A stretch of 6,462 nucleotides of DNA from positions 1 to 6,462 of the forward strand of contig JAPLGY010000146.1 in assembly GCA_026389955.1 (NCBI GenBank). Reading direction: 5' to 3'. Shown here piece by piece: positions 1 through 4,884 of this stretch. A program made the translations under genes and the position numbers. Positions within the stretch are counted from its first letter, which is position 1. Each line of letters opens with the position of its first letter. A model generated the notes under the pieces. It made no database searches. It was not told the origin of the DNA and saw nothing but the letters and a program-made list of their open reading frames with translations. The DNA is from Caldilinea sp. Lineage in GTDB: Bacteria; Chloroflexota; Anaerolineae; Caldilineales; Caldilineaceae.

Positions 1-14
1 GCTCCCTTCCCCTC

Positions 15-30
15 TGTGGCCGACGCCACA
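15..30. other. Short perfect hairpin in the upstream non-coding region
   Basis: TGTGGC (15-20) and GCCACA (25-30) form a perfect 6-bp stem around a CGAC loop. No T-tract follows on either strand, so it does not look like an intrinsic terminator. A 12-nt near-repeat, CCCTTCGGCTGC at 31-42 and CCCTACGGCTGC at 56-67, lies just downstream. I see no gene, tRNA or known riboswitch in 1-110. The stretch may be the end of a structured element that starts outside the window, or nothing. Confidence 0.3.
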
Positions 31-97
31 CCCTTCGGCTGCCAGGTCAAATCCTCCCTACGGCTGCTCGAGACTGGCTCATCGTACAGCTGTCGGG

Positions 98-110
98 TAT
101 TATAGCGGGT
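98..110 (+). promoter_or_regulatory. Possible -10 box directly before the FemAB gene
   Basis: TATTAT at 98-103 matches the sigma-70 type -10 consensus at five of six positions and lies 7 nt before the ATG at 111. Transcription would then start at or next to the start codon, giving a leaderless or nearly leaderless mRNA. This fits the lack of a Shine-Dalgarno sequence upstream of 111. The -35 region (about 75-80, TGGCTC) is poor, so the call rests on the -10 box and its position alone. The opposite strand reads TATAAT at 104-99, so a leftward promoter is an equal possibility. Confidence 0.3.
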
Positions 111-2288
111 ATGGAACCAAACAGAAACGACATCCCGCTCGCGCAAGACCCTGCCGACCTCTGGGACCATTGGGTCCACACTCGACCGGACGGCCATCCT
201 CTCCAGCTGAGCGGCTGGGGCGCGTTGAAAACGCGCTTCGGCTGGCAAAGCGGCCGGGTCATCCTGCCCACGCCCCAGGGCGTTCCCCGGGCTGGCGCCC
301 AGGTGCTTTTGCGCCGCTTTTATGGGTTGACCCTGGCGTACGTGCCGCGCGGCCCGCTGGTAGACTGGACAGACGCGCAGGAGCGCGAGGAACTGCTGGA
401 AGCGATGCGCCGCCACTGCGCCAGCGTGGGGGCATCCATTCTCAAAATCGAGCCTGACCTGCCCGACAGCGTCGCCAACCGCGCTCTGCTGCACCGCTGC
501 GGCTTCACCCCGAGCCCACAGGGTATACAGCCGCCCTCTACGGTTCTGGTCGACCTGCGCAAGGATGAAGCCACCCTGCTCGCCGACATGAAAAGCAAAT
601 GGCGGTACAACATTCGGCTGGCTGAACGAAAAGGTGTGACCGTGCGCCCGCTGACACGGGCTGAACTGCCGACACTGCACCGGCTGCTGCAAGCGACCGG
701 TGCGCGCGAGGGCTTTGCCGTGCACAGCAGCGACTATTACGACACGGCCTTTGACCTGTGGGTCCCTGACCGCGCCACCTTTCTGGTGGCCGAGGTGGCG
801 GGCGAGGCATTGGGGGCTATCGTCGTGGCCCAGGCCGGGCCTGTTGCCGTCTATCTTTGGGGGGCCAGCAGCGAACGCCAGCGCGGCCTGATGCCCAATC
901 ATGCGCTGCAGTGGGCAGGAATGCGCTGGGCCCGCAACCGGGGTGCCACCCGCTACGATCTGTGGGGCATCCCCGACGAGCTCGGACAGCTGGCAACCAG
1001 GCTGTCCCCCACAGCCACTCTCCCCGCCGAAGTGCTTCCGCTCCACCTGGACGCCCTTCCCAGCCAGGGGCTCTGGGGGGTCTACCGCTTCAAACAGGGC
1101 TTTGGGGGGCAGGTGACCCGTCTGGTCGGGGCCTGGGACATGCCGATAGACCCTATTCGAGCCAGGCTCTACACCGTTGGCCTGAAGTTTCAAAAGCTGA
1201 GCCACTCTGCAACGTCTCGTGCGGTAGGGCCCATCACATCCACAGCGGGCCAACTCATTGCCATCGACAGCCCTGCACAATGGCATGCTGCACTGGCCCA
1301 CACACCTGCCCCCCATGTCTTGCAAAGTTGGGAGTGGGGAGAGATCAAGGCGCAGACCGGCTGGCATGCCGAACGTTTGGCACTTGCAGGGGGCAGCGCA
1401 GCCTTCCAGCTGCTCTGGCGCACCCCTCTTCCGCCGCTGCGGGTCGGCTATGTCCCCAAAGGACCCGCCGTCGACTGGGCTGACCCCGACGCGGTCGAGG
1501 CTGCCCTGACTGCGGTCGAAGAATGTGCCCGTCAGCTGCGCTGTGTTTTTGTCAAAATCGACCCAGATGTGTGCGAAGAGAGCCCGCGAGGCCGACGGGT
1601 CCTTCATGCGCTGCAGCGGCGCTGCTGGCGTCCCAGCGACGATCCCATTCAGTTCAAAAACACCGCAACCACCGACCTGCGTGGCGGCCCCGAGGCACTT
1701 CTGGCCGCCCTGAAAAGCAAATGGCGCTACACCCTCCGTCTGGCCGAAAAACGTGGCATCACTGTACGCTGCGGCCAGCCTGCCGACCTGCCCGAGTGCT
1801 GGCAACCCACCCTGAGGAACCGGGCGCGCTTGCCGGGCTTTTCTTGCTGCGCTATGGCGCCACCAGCTGGTATTTCTACGGTGCCAGCAGCGAACGACGC
1901 CGGCGCGACATGCCCAATTATCTGCTGCAGTGGGAGGCGCTCCGCTGGGCACAGAGACAAGGCTGCACCTGCTATGACTGGTGGGGAGCTCCCACCCATC
2001 TGGACGCACCCGACGACCGCCTGCAGGGTGTCTGGCAGTTCAAGCAGGGCTTTGGGGCCACTTTTCAACCGCACATCGGCGCCTGGGACTATGTGTTCTC
2101 CCCACCTGCCTACCAGCTGGTCACTGCTGGGAAACCGTTTGCCCTCGCCCTGCTCCACCGCCTCTCTTCCATCGGTCTGCCCAGGAGACGCGTTGCCCAA
2201 GCGGAACGCAGCAGTCCCTGAACTTGCATCGCCTACATCGCTGTGCTATAGTAGAAGTATGAAAAAATCCTGCTGGCTGCATATTTGA
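111..2288 (+). CDS. Tandem FemA/FemB-family peptidyltransferase, second unit frameshifted
   Basis: FemA/B/X proteins use aminoacyl-tRNA to add amino acids to the peptide of lipid II, building the peptidoglycan cross-bridge in the cytoplasm; each has two GNAT-like folds. Here a full unit spans about residues 12-365 and a second begins near residue 385. Matching landmarks are VPRGPLVDW (78-86) and VPKGPAVDW (448-456), LKIEPD and VKIDPD, and the hallmark KSKWRYNIRLAERKG (161-175) and KSKWRYTLRLAEKRG (535-549). Unit 1 continues with YLWGASSERQRG and RFKQGFGG (326-333), so it looks intact, with an extra loop of roughly 20 residues near 290-320. No start codon lies between the units, so this is a fusion. 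Homology in this frame stops at Gln565 (nt 1803-1805); the remaining 160 residues are out-of-frame sequence ending at the mini-ORF stop. The ATG at 111 has no clear ribosome binding site. Family assignment is firm; substrate (Gly, Ala, Ser) and activity of unit 2 are unknown. Confidence 0.82.
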   Translation: MEPNRNDIPLAQDPADLWDHWVHTRPDGHPLQLSGWGALKTRFGWQSGRVILPTPQGVPRAGAQVLLRRFYGLTLAYVPRGPLVDWTDAQEREELLEAMRRHCASVGASILKIEPDLPDSVANRALLHRCGFTPSPQGIQPPSTVLVDLRKDEATLLADMKSKWRYNIRLAERKGVTVRPLTRAELPTLHRLLQATGAREGFAVHSSDYYDTAFDLWVPDRATFLVAEVAGEALGAIVVAQAGPVAVYLWGASSERQRGLMPNHALQWAGMRWARNRGATRYDLWGIPDELGQLATRLSPTATLPAEVLPLHLDALPSQGLWGVYRFKQGFGGQVTRLVGAWDMPIDPIRARLYTVGLKFQKLSHSATSRAVGPITSTAGQLIAIDSPAQWHAALAHTPAPHVLQSWEWGEIKAQTGWHAERLALAGGSAAFQLLWRTPLPPLRVGYVPKGPAVDWADPDAVEAALTAVEECARQLRCVFVKIDPDVCEESPRGRRVLHALQRRCWRPSDDPIQFKNTATTDLRGGPEALLAALKSKWRYTLRLAEKRGITVRCGQPADLPECWQPTLRNRARLPGFSCCAMAPPAGISTVPAANDAGATCPIICCSGRRSAGHRDKAAPAMTGGELPPIWTHPTTACRVSGSSSRALGPLFNRTSAPGTMCSPHLPTSWSLLGNRLPSPCSTASLPSVCPGDALPKRNAAVPELASPTSLCYSRSMKKSCWLHI
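1805..2221 (+). pseudogene. Displaced C-terminal part of the second FemAB unit
   Basis: In the frame starting at 1805 the translation resumes clear similarity to unit 1 of the same gene. YFYGASSERRRRDMPNYLLQ matches YLWGASSERQRGLMPNHALQ, CYDWWGAP matches RYDLWGIP, and GVWQFKQGFGA matches GVYRFKQGFGG. It ends at TGA 2219-2221 after 138 codons. Aligning the two units ungapped on both sides places Gln565 opposite Arg191 and the next His opposite Ala227, so about 103 nt (1 mod 3) are absent, covering the counterpart of residues 192-226. This explains both the frame change and the missing protein segment. It could be a real mutation that inactivates unit 2 or an assembly or sequencing deletion. 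It has no start codon of its own in the homologous part, so it would not be made independently. Confidence 0.8.
2224..2252 (+). promoter_or_regulatory. Probable nusA promoter
   Basis: TTGCAT (2224-2229) and TATAGT (2247-2252) are separated by exactly 17 bp. TG at 2244-2245 gives an extended -10 arrangement (TGCTATAGT). It sits 2 nt after the true FemAB stop at 2221 and 142 nt before the nusA start. The -35 matches the consensus at only three positions (TTG), but the extended -10 could compensate. Transcription would begin near 2258-2259, leaving a leader of about 135 nt. The start site is predicted, not observed. Confidence 0.6.
2259..2288 (+). CDS. Possible 9-residue leader peptide (MKKSCWLHI)
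   Basis: ATG at 2259 opens a 9-codon reading frame, MKKSCWLHI, ending at TGA 2286-2288. The ATG lies 6 nt after the predicted -10 box, so the message would begin essentially at this start codon. It lies upstream of a terminator-like hairpin in the nusA leader, where a translated mini-ORF could influence RNA folding. There is no run of one amino acid's codons as in classic biosynthetic attenuators, and such a short ORF can arise by chance. The frame is the same as that of the FemAB start, which is why the shifted FemAB frame ends here. Confidence 0.25.
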   Translation: MKKSCWLHI

Positions 2289-2333
2289 GCCGCAGGTTGG
2301 GCGGAACGGCGTTGTGGGGTCGAGTAGCAGTGG

Positions 2334-2366
2334 ACAAAAGTGGGTAAACCCCACTTTTGTTGTTCT
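2334..2366 (+). terminator. Intrinsic terminator or attenuator in the nusA leader
   Basis: ACAAAAGTGGG (2334-2344) pairs perfectly with CCCACTTTTGT (2350-2360) around a TAAAC loop, an 11-bp stem. The G:C core is flanked by an A-tract before and a T-rich run after (TTTTGTTGTTCT), the standard form of an intrinsic terminator that can work in both directions. It lies about 113 nt after the end of the FemAB unit and 34 nt before the nusA start. It may end the FemAB transcript. If the promoter at 2224-2252 is used, it is an attenuator inside the nusA leader. The segment GTGGGGT (2314-2320) can pair with ACCCCAC (2348-2354), which would block the stem. Confidence 0.75.
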
Positions 2367-2393
2367 ATGGGTCAAGAGAAGAAAGAACAAAGT

Positions 2394-4103
2394 ATGTCAA
2401 AAGCACTGATCGCTGGCATCAACCAGGTCGCAACCGACAAAGGACTGGATCGCGAGGTGATCTTCGAGGCGATTGAAGCGGCACTCGTCTCTGCCTACAA
2501 ACGCAACTATGGGCCGCTTGCCAATGTGAATGCCAAGGTAGACCGCATTACCGGTGAGATGCAGGTTTTGACCGAGCGCGAAGTGGTCGAAGACGTCGTC
2601 AACGCGAGAACCGAAATCGCCGAGAAGGACGCTCGTCGGCTGGTGGCCACTGCCAGGCTGGGCGATGTGATTGCCGTGCCCAACACGCCAGATGAATTTG
2701 GCCGCATCGCGGCCCAGACAGCCAAGCAGGTGATCCTGCAGCGCATTCGCGAGGCAGAGCGCGACACCGTCTTCGAAAACTTTGCCCACCGGGTCGGCGA
2801 GGTCATTACCGCTCAGGTGCGCAGCATCGACACCCAGTCGGGTGCCATTTCGCTCATGCTCGACGACAAACACGAATGTTTGATGATGCGCGAGGATCAG
2901 ATCCCAACTGAAAAATTGCGTCGCGGCGACTACCTGAAGGTCTTTGTAGTCGACGTCCACAAAAGCACGCGCGGGCCTGTCATCAAAATCTCACGCACCC
3001 ACCGCAATTTGCTGCGCCGCCTGATGGAACAAGAGATTCCGGAGGTGCGCGACGGCAAGGTCGAAATCAAATCGATCTCTCGCGAGCCCGGACACCGCAG
3101 CAAAGTCGCCGTACAAGCCACTGTGCCCGGATTGGATGCCGTCGGCAGCTGTGTAGGGCTGCGCGGGCTGCGCATCCAAAATATCGTCAACGAACTGGCC
3201 GGCGAAAAAATCGACGTGGTCGAATGGAGCATCAACCTGGCCCACTATATCTCCAACGCCCTCAGCCCAGCCAAGGTACAGGCCGTGCTTCTCGACGAAA
3301 GCGGCGCCATCAAAACTGCTACCGTCATCGTCCCCGACCGCCAGCTCAGCCTGGCCATCGGCAAGGAAGGACAAAACGCCCGCCTGGCCGCCAAACTGAC
3401 CGGCTGGCGCATCGATATCAAAAGTGACAGCGAAGCACGCGCCGAAGGGCTGGACCGCATCATCGCCGACCGGGCACAGGAAGCGGCCATCAAAGCGACC
3501 GAAGACCTGCTTGCCAAAGCAGAACGGATTCTGCGCAGCGAAGGGGAAGAGTTGGAAGGCCGCCTGCTCCAGACTGCCCAGGCCCTGCGCGCCGGCGATA
3601 CGATCGAAGCTCCCGAACTGCCAACCAGCGACTTCAAAAGCTTCGAAGAACTGCTGGCAGAGGTCACCCTCGACGAGGCCAGCAAGGGCTTCGGCGAAGA
3701 TTCTTTCCTGGTGGAAGAGATGGGCGAGGCCATGCCGCTCAGCGCCCAATCTGTGGCCGAATGGCCCGAACTGCCCAGTGCGGAGCCAGAACTCCCCTCT
3801 GAACCTGCCTTCTCTGAAAGAGAAGCCCCTGCTGCACCCGGCCCTGAAAATCTGCCCGAAGTGATCACCGCAGATATGTTGCGCTCCCGCCTGGCCGAAC
3901 GCAAAAAGTTCACCTTCGGCGAGGAAGATTTTGAAGTGCCCGCTGAACTGTTGGCTGGCTACGAAGAAGAACAGGAAGAGGGCGACGCAGGTGCCAAAAC
4001 CAAAACCAAAACCAAAGGCAAGGGCAAAGGCAAAGCCGTAGCCAAGGGCAAACCCAAAAAAGCTGCAGGCCGACGCCCCTGGGAAGAAGAAGACGACTTC
4101 TAA
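2394..4103 (+). CDS. nusA: Transcription elongation/termination factor NusA
   Basis: NusA binds RNA polymerase and RNA in the nucleoid and modulates pausing, intrinsic termination and antitermination. The 569-residue protein has an N-terminal RNA-polymerase-binding domain (about 1-130, with [16 protein letters not shown] at 25-40) and an S1 domain (about 134-200). KH1 (about 230-280) has [18 protein letters not shown] then GEKIDVVEW, and KH2 (about 300-345) has [20 protein letters not shown]. These are full NusA signatures. From about residue 350 a 220-residue tail follows: helical Glu/Ala-rich to about 430, acidic and Pro-rich to about 530, then lysine-rich ([13 protein letters not shown], 535-547), ending in WEEEDDF. 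ATG 2394 was chosen because family similarity starts there, with a purine-rich stretch (GAGAAGAAAG, 2375-2384) upstream; the in-frame GTG 2340 lies in the hairpin and ATG 2367 adds unrelated residues. ylxR follows after 51 nt. Confidence 0.97.
   Translation: MSKALIAGINQVATDKGLDREVIFEAIEAALVSAYKRNYGPLANVNAKVDRITGEMQVLTEREVVEDVVNARTEIAEKDARRLVATARLGDVIAVPNTPDEFGRIAAQTAKQVILQRIREAERDTVFENFAHRVGEVITAQVRSIDTQSGAISLMLDDKHECLMMREDQIPTEKLRRGDYLKVFVVDVHKSTRGPVIKISRTHRNLLRRLMEQEIPEVRDGKVEIKSISREPGHRSKVAVQATVPGLDAVGSCVGLRGLRIQNIVNELAGEKIDVVEWSINLAHYISNALSPAKVQAVLLDESGAIKTATVIVPDRQLSLAIGKEGQNARLAAKLTGWRIDIKSDSEARAEGLDRIIADRAQEAAIKATEDLLAKAERILRSEGEELEGRLLQTAQALRAGDTIEAPELPTSDFKSFEELLAEVTLDEASKGFGEDSFLVEEMGEAMPLSAQSVAEWPELPSAEPELPSEPAFSEREAPAAPGPENLPEVITADMLRSRLAERKKFTFGEEDFEVPAELLAGYEEEQEEGDAGAKTKTKTKGKGKGKAVAKGKPKKAAGRRPWEEEDDF
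3994..4035 (+). repeat. Hexamer repeat encoding the Lys-rich NusA tail
   Basis: CCAAAA occurs three times in tandem at 3994-4011 and is followed by CCAAAG at 4012-4017. Related GGCAAA/GGCAAG hexamers continue to about 4035. The units encode the alternating TK and GK dipeptides at NusA residues 535-548. The pure part is short. It is the kind of sequence that changes copy number by slippage in steps of two residues without breaking the frame. Confidence 0.7.
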
Positions 4104-4154
4104 ATTTCAGGGTGCCCTCCTGAAGGGCGACAGCCTTCCTGCCAACACAACAAC
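4104..4154 (+). other. nusA-ylxR spacer, no ribosome binding site seen
   Basis: The 51-nt spacer holds a small stem, GCCCT and AGGGC around CCTGA (about 4113-4127), and no Shine-Dalgarno-like sequence near the ylxR start (the last bases are AACACAACAAC). It is in frame with both neighbours and has no stop codon, so only the nusA TAA at 4101-4103 separates the two proteins in one frame. No promoter is visible, consistent with co-transcription. Confidence 0.4.
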
Positions 4155-4463
4155 ATGAGCCCACCCAATCCGAATGGACGCTCCAAGCATATACCGATCC
4201 GCACCTGCATTGGCTGCCGCCAGAGCCAGGGCAAACGCACCCTGATTCGGCTGGTGCGCACCGCAGAGGGGATCTGCATCGACCCAACCGGCAAACAGTC
4301 TGGTCGCGGTGCCTATGTGCATCGCGACCCTGCCTGCCTGGAGGCAGCCCTCAAAGGTGGGCGGCTCGAACAAGCCCTGCGCACAAAAATCAGCGCTGAA
4401 CACCGCTCGATCTTGCTGGAATCCCTGAGCCATCTTGCATCAGAATCTGAAAATAAGGTATGA
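4155..4463 (+). CDS. ylxR: YlxR-family RNA-binding protein (DUF448)
   Basis: A 102-residue protein with the YlxR signature: RTCIGCRQ (16-23, Cys18 and Cys21), LIRLVRTAEG (30-39), DPTGK (43-47), GRGAYVH (50-56), then CLEAALKGGRLEQAL (61-75). YlxR proteins are small basic RNA-binding proteins encoded between nusA and infB in many bacteria. In Bacillus subtilis the homologue has been reported to bind and modulate RNase P, and in other species it has been linked to transcription. The exact role here is inferred from family only. Length is near the family norm, with about 20 additional C-terminal residues after the core. The ATG at 4155 is the only start before the domain; it lacks a Shine-Dalgarno sequence. 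Its TGA (4461-4463) overlaps the ATG of a doubtful small ORF. The L7Ae-like ylxQ that often follows is absent. Confidence 0.93.
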   Translation: MSPPNPNGRSKHIPIRTCIGCRQSQGKRTLIRLVRTAEGICIDPTGKQSGRGAYVHRDPACLEAALKGGRLEQALRTKISAEHRSILLESLSHLASESENKV

Positions 4464-4615
4464 TGAAAGATGTAGGTATTCGCAGGCGGCAGCCGGGCGG
4501 CAGCCGGGCGGCAGCCAGGCAGACAGCAGGTCGAGTTACAGGTGGGGATGAGATAGCCATCATGAGACGCAACACAACCATGTCCTCCAGGACAGACAGC
4601 CATGGCTGTCGATGA
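4463..4615 (+). CDS. Doubtful 50-residue Arg-rich ORF overlapping the ylxR stop
   Basis: ATG 4463 overlaps the ylxR TGA by one base (TGATG), an arrangement that permits translational coupling, and TAAGG lies 4 nt upstream. The 50 codons run to TGA 4613-4615. The product begins MKDVGIRRRQPGGSRAAARQ, is rich in Arg, Gly and Ala, and matches no family I know. Its middle is encoded by the 11-bp tandem repeat at 4487-4530, and its end covers the 16-bp palindrome. The repeat-derived content argues against a conserved protein. It could be a young or non-functional ORF. Confidence 0.15.
   Translation: MKDVGIRRRQPGGSRAAARQTAGRVTGGDEIAIMRRNTTMSSRTDSHGCR
4487..4530. repeat. 11-bp tandem repeat, four units
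   Basis: Units are CGGCAGCCGGG (4487-4497), an identical copy (4498-4508), CGGCAGCCAGG (4509-4519, one change) and CAGACAGCAGG (4520-4530, diverged). Decay from left to right suggests the first copies are the most recent. Eleven bp is not a multiple of three, so the repeat is not tuned to coding. Confidence 0.85.
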
Positions 4616-4624
4616 GATAGCCAT
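4547..4624. repeat. 14-bp direct repeat pair, 64 bp apart
   Basis: GATGAGATAGCCAT occurs at 4547-4560 and again at 4611-4624. The second copy directly follows the 16-bp palindrome at 4595-4610. The flanks of the two copies are not alike, so this is a short isolated duplication and not part of a longer repeat. It may be a protein or antisense binding site, a target duplication or chance; nothing here decides. Confidence 0.7.
4581..4610. repeat. Two adjacent palindromes
   Basis: TGTCCT-CC-AGGACA (4581-4594) is followed without a gap by the perfect 16-bp palindrome GACAGCCATGGCTGTC (4595-4610). The perfect palindrome has no loop, so it suits a dimeric DNA-binding protein better than an RNA hairpin, though a 6-bp RNA stem with a 4-nt loop is possible. 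No promoter is visible next to it. Confidence 0.6.
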
Positions 4625-4674
4625 GTTGGGTGGCAGCAGCCAGAGACTCTCGGTAAAGCAAAGGCGGGCGCACA

Positions 4675-4717
4675 GGCAGGAAAGCGTATGGGATTGACAT
4701 AGAGTCGCCTTCCTGCC
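4675..4717 (+). other. Hairpin with a 12-bp stem and one mismatch
   Basis: GGCAGGAAAGCG (4675-4686) pairs with CGCCTTCCTGCC (4706-4717) with a single A-C mismatch, around a 19-nt loop that contains TTGACA (4694-4699). It is G:C rich, and is followed by CAAATGC, not a T-tract, so it is not a canonical terminator. It is the strongest RNA structure in the gap before infB. Confidence 0.6.
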
Positions 4718-4773
4718 CAAATGCTTGGCTCGCCTTCCTCCAGCCGGGAATCCCTGCCCCCCACAGGCATATC

Positions 4774-4793
4774 TTTTTTGAGTCCTCAAAAAA
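4774..4793. other. Symmetric T6/A6 inverted repeat before infB
   Basis: TTTTTTGAG (4774-4782) and CTCAAAAAA (4785-4793) are perfect complements separated by TC. The G:C pairs are at the tip and the A:T pairs at the base, the reverse of a stable terminator, and the T-run comes before the stem on the + strand. It could be a weak bidirectional terminator, an operator-like site or an intrinsically bent segment. It ends 91 nt before the infB start. Confidence 0.4.
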
Positions 4794-4872
4794 TGATGTT
4801 TCACCCACCGTAGGCTCGATCAGAGCTCATCTGGTGTGACGTTCCAAGCAAGACCCGCTTTGGGAAAGGGAT

Positions 4873-4879
4873 GGAAGAG
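4873..4879 (+). promoter_or_regulatory. Ribosome binding site that decides the infB start
   Basis: GGAAGAG at 4873-4879 lies 5 nt before the ATG at 4885. It is the only convincing Shine-Dalgarno-like sequence ahead of any gene in the window and supports ATG 4885 as the infB start. Confidence 0.65.
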
Positions 4880-4884
4880 TTTGT

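Larger units (their letters stand above)
4464..4884 (+). other. 421-nt gap between ylxR and infB, repeat- and hairpin-rich
   Basis: I see no recognisable protein in any frame of this stretch, including the position where ylxQ usually lies. It contains, in order: an 11-bp tandem repeat (4487-4530), a 14-bp direct repeat pair (4547 and 4611), two adjacent palindromes (4581-4594 and 4595-4610), a 12-bp near-perfect hairpin (4675-4717), a TCGCCTTCCT direct repeat pair (4705 and 4730), and an A/T-armed inverted repeat (4774-4793). It may be a structured infB leader, a decayed gene or small mobile remnant, or simply drifting spacer. Confidence 0.6.

Noticed and set aside
31..97. tRNA, SRP RNA or riboswitch remnant upstream of the FemAB gene
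   Set aside because: Fragments such as GGTCAAATCC and CCAGGTCA recall parts of known RNAs. No cloverleaf, SRP tetraloop or riboswitch core can be drawn on either strand.
1790..1830. Programmed ribosomal frameshift in the FemAB gene
   Set aside because: There is no slippery heptamer at the junction. A frameshift alone would not explain the 35 missing residues, while a deletion explains both.
1727..2200. 157-codon minus-strand frame over the broken FemAB region
   Set aside because: The + strand in two frames matches the first FemAB unit across this whole stretch, so the minus frame is a shadow.
2340..2393. Upstream GTG 2340 or ATG 2367 as the nusA start
   Set aside because: GTG 2340 lies inside the terminator stem, and the extra residues are unlike NusA. 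Family similarity begins at ATG 2394.
2991..3749. 252-codon open frame on the minus strand
   Set aside because: It lies wholly inside nusA in antisense and has no recognisable motif; high G:C third positions produce such frames.
4487..4530. CRISPR array
   Set aside because: The units are 11 bp, contiguous and without spacers.
4694..4723. infB promoter from TTGACA at 4694-4699
   Set aside because: The -35 is perfect, but the positions 16-18 bp downstream read CCAAAT/CAAATG, a poor -10, and the hexamer sits in a hairpin loop.
4313..4804. 163-codon minus-strand frame spanning the ylxR-infB gap
   Set aside because: It overlaps a third of ylxR in antisense, is Cys-rich without a zinc pattern, and repeats itself where the DNA repeats. 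I could support no function.
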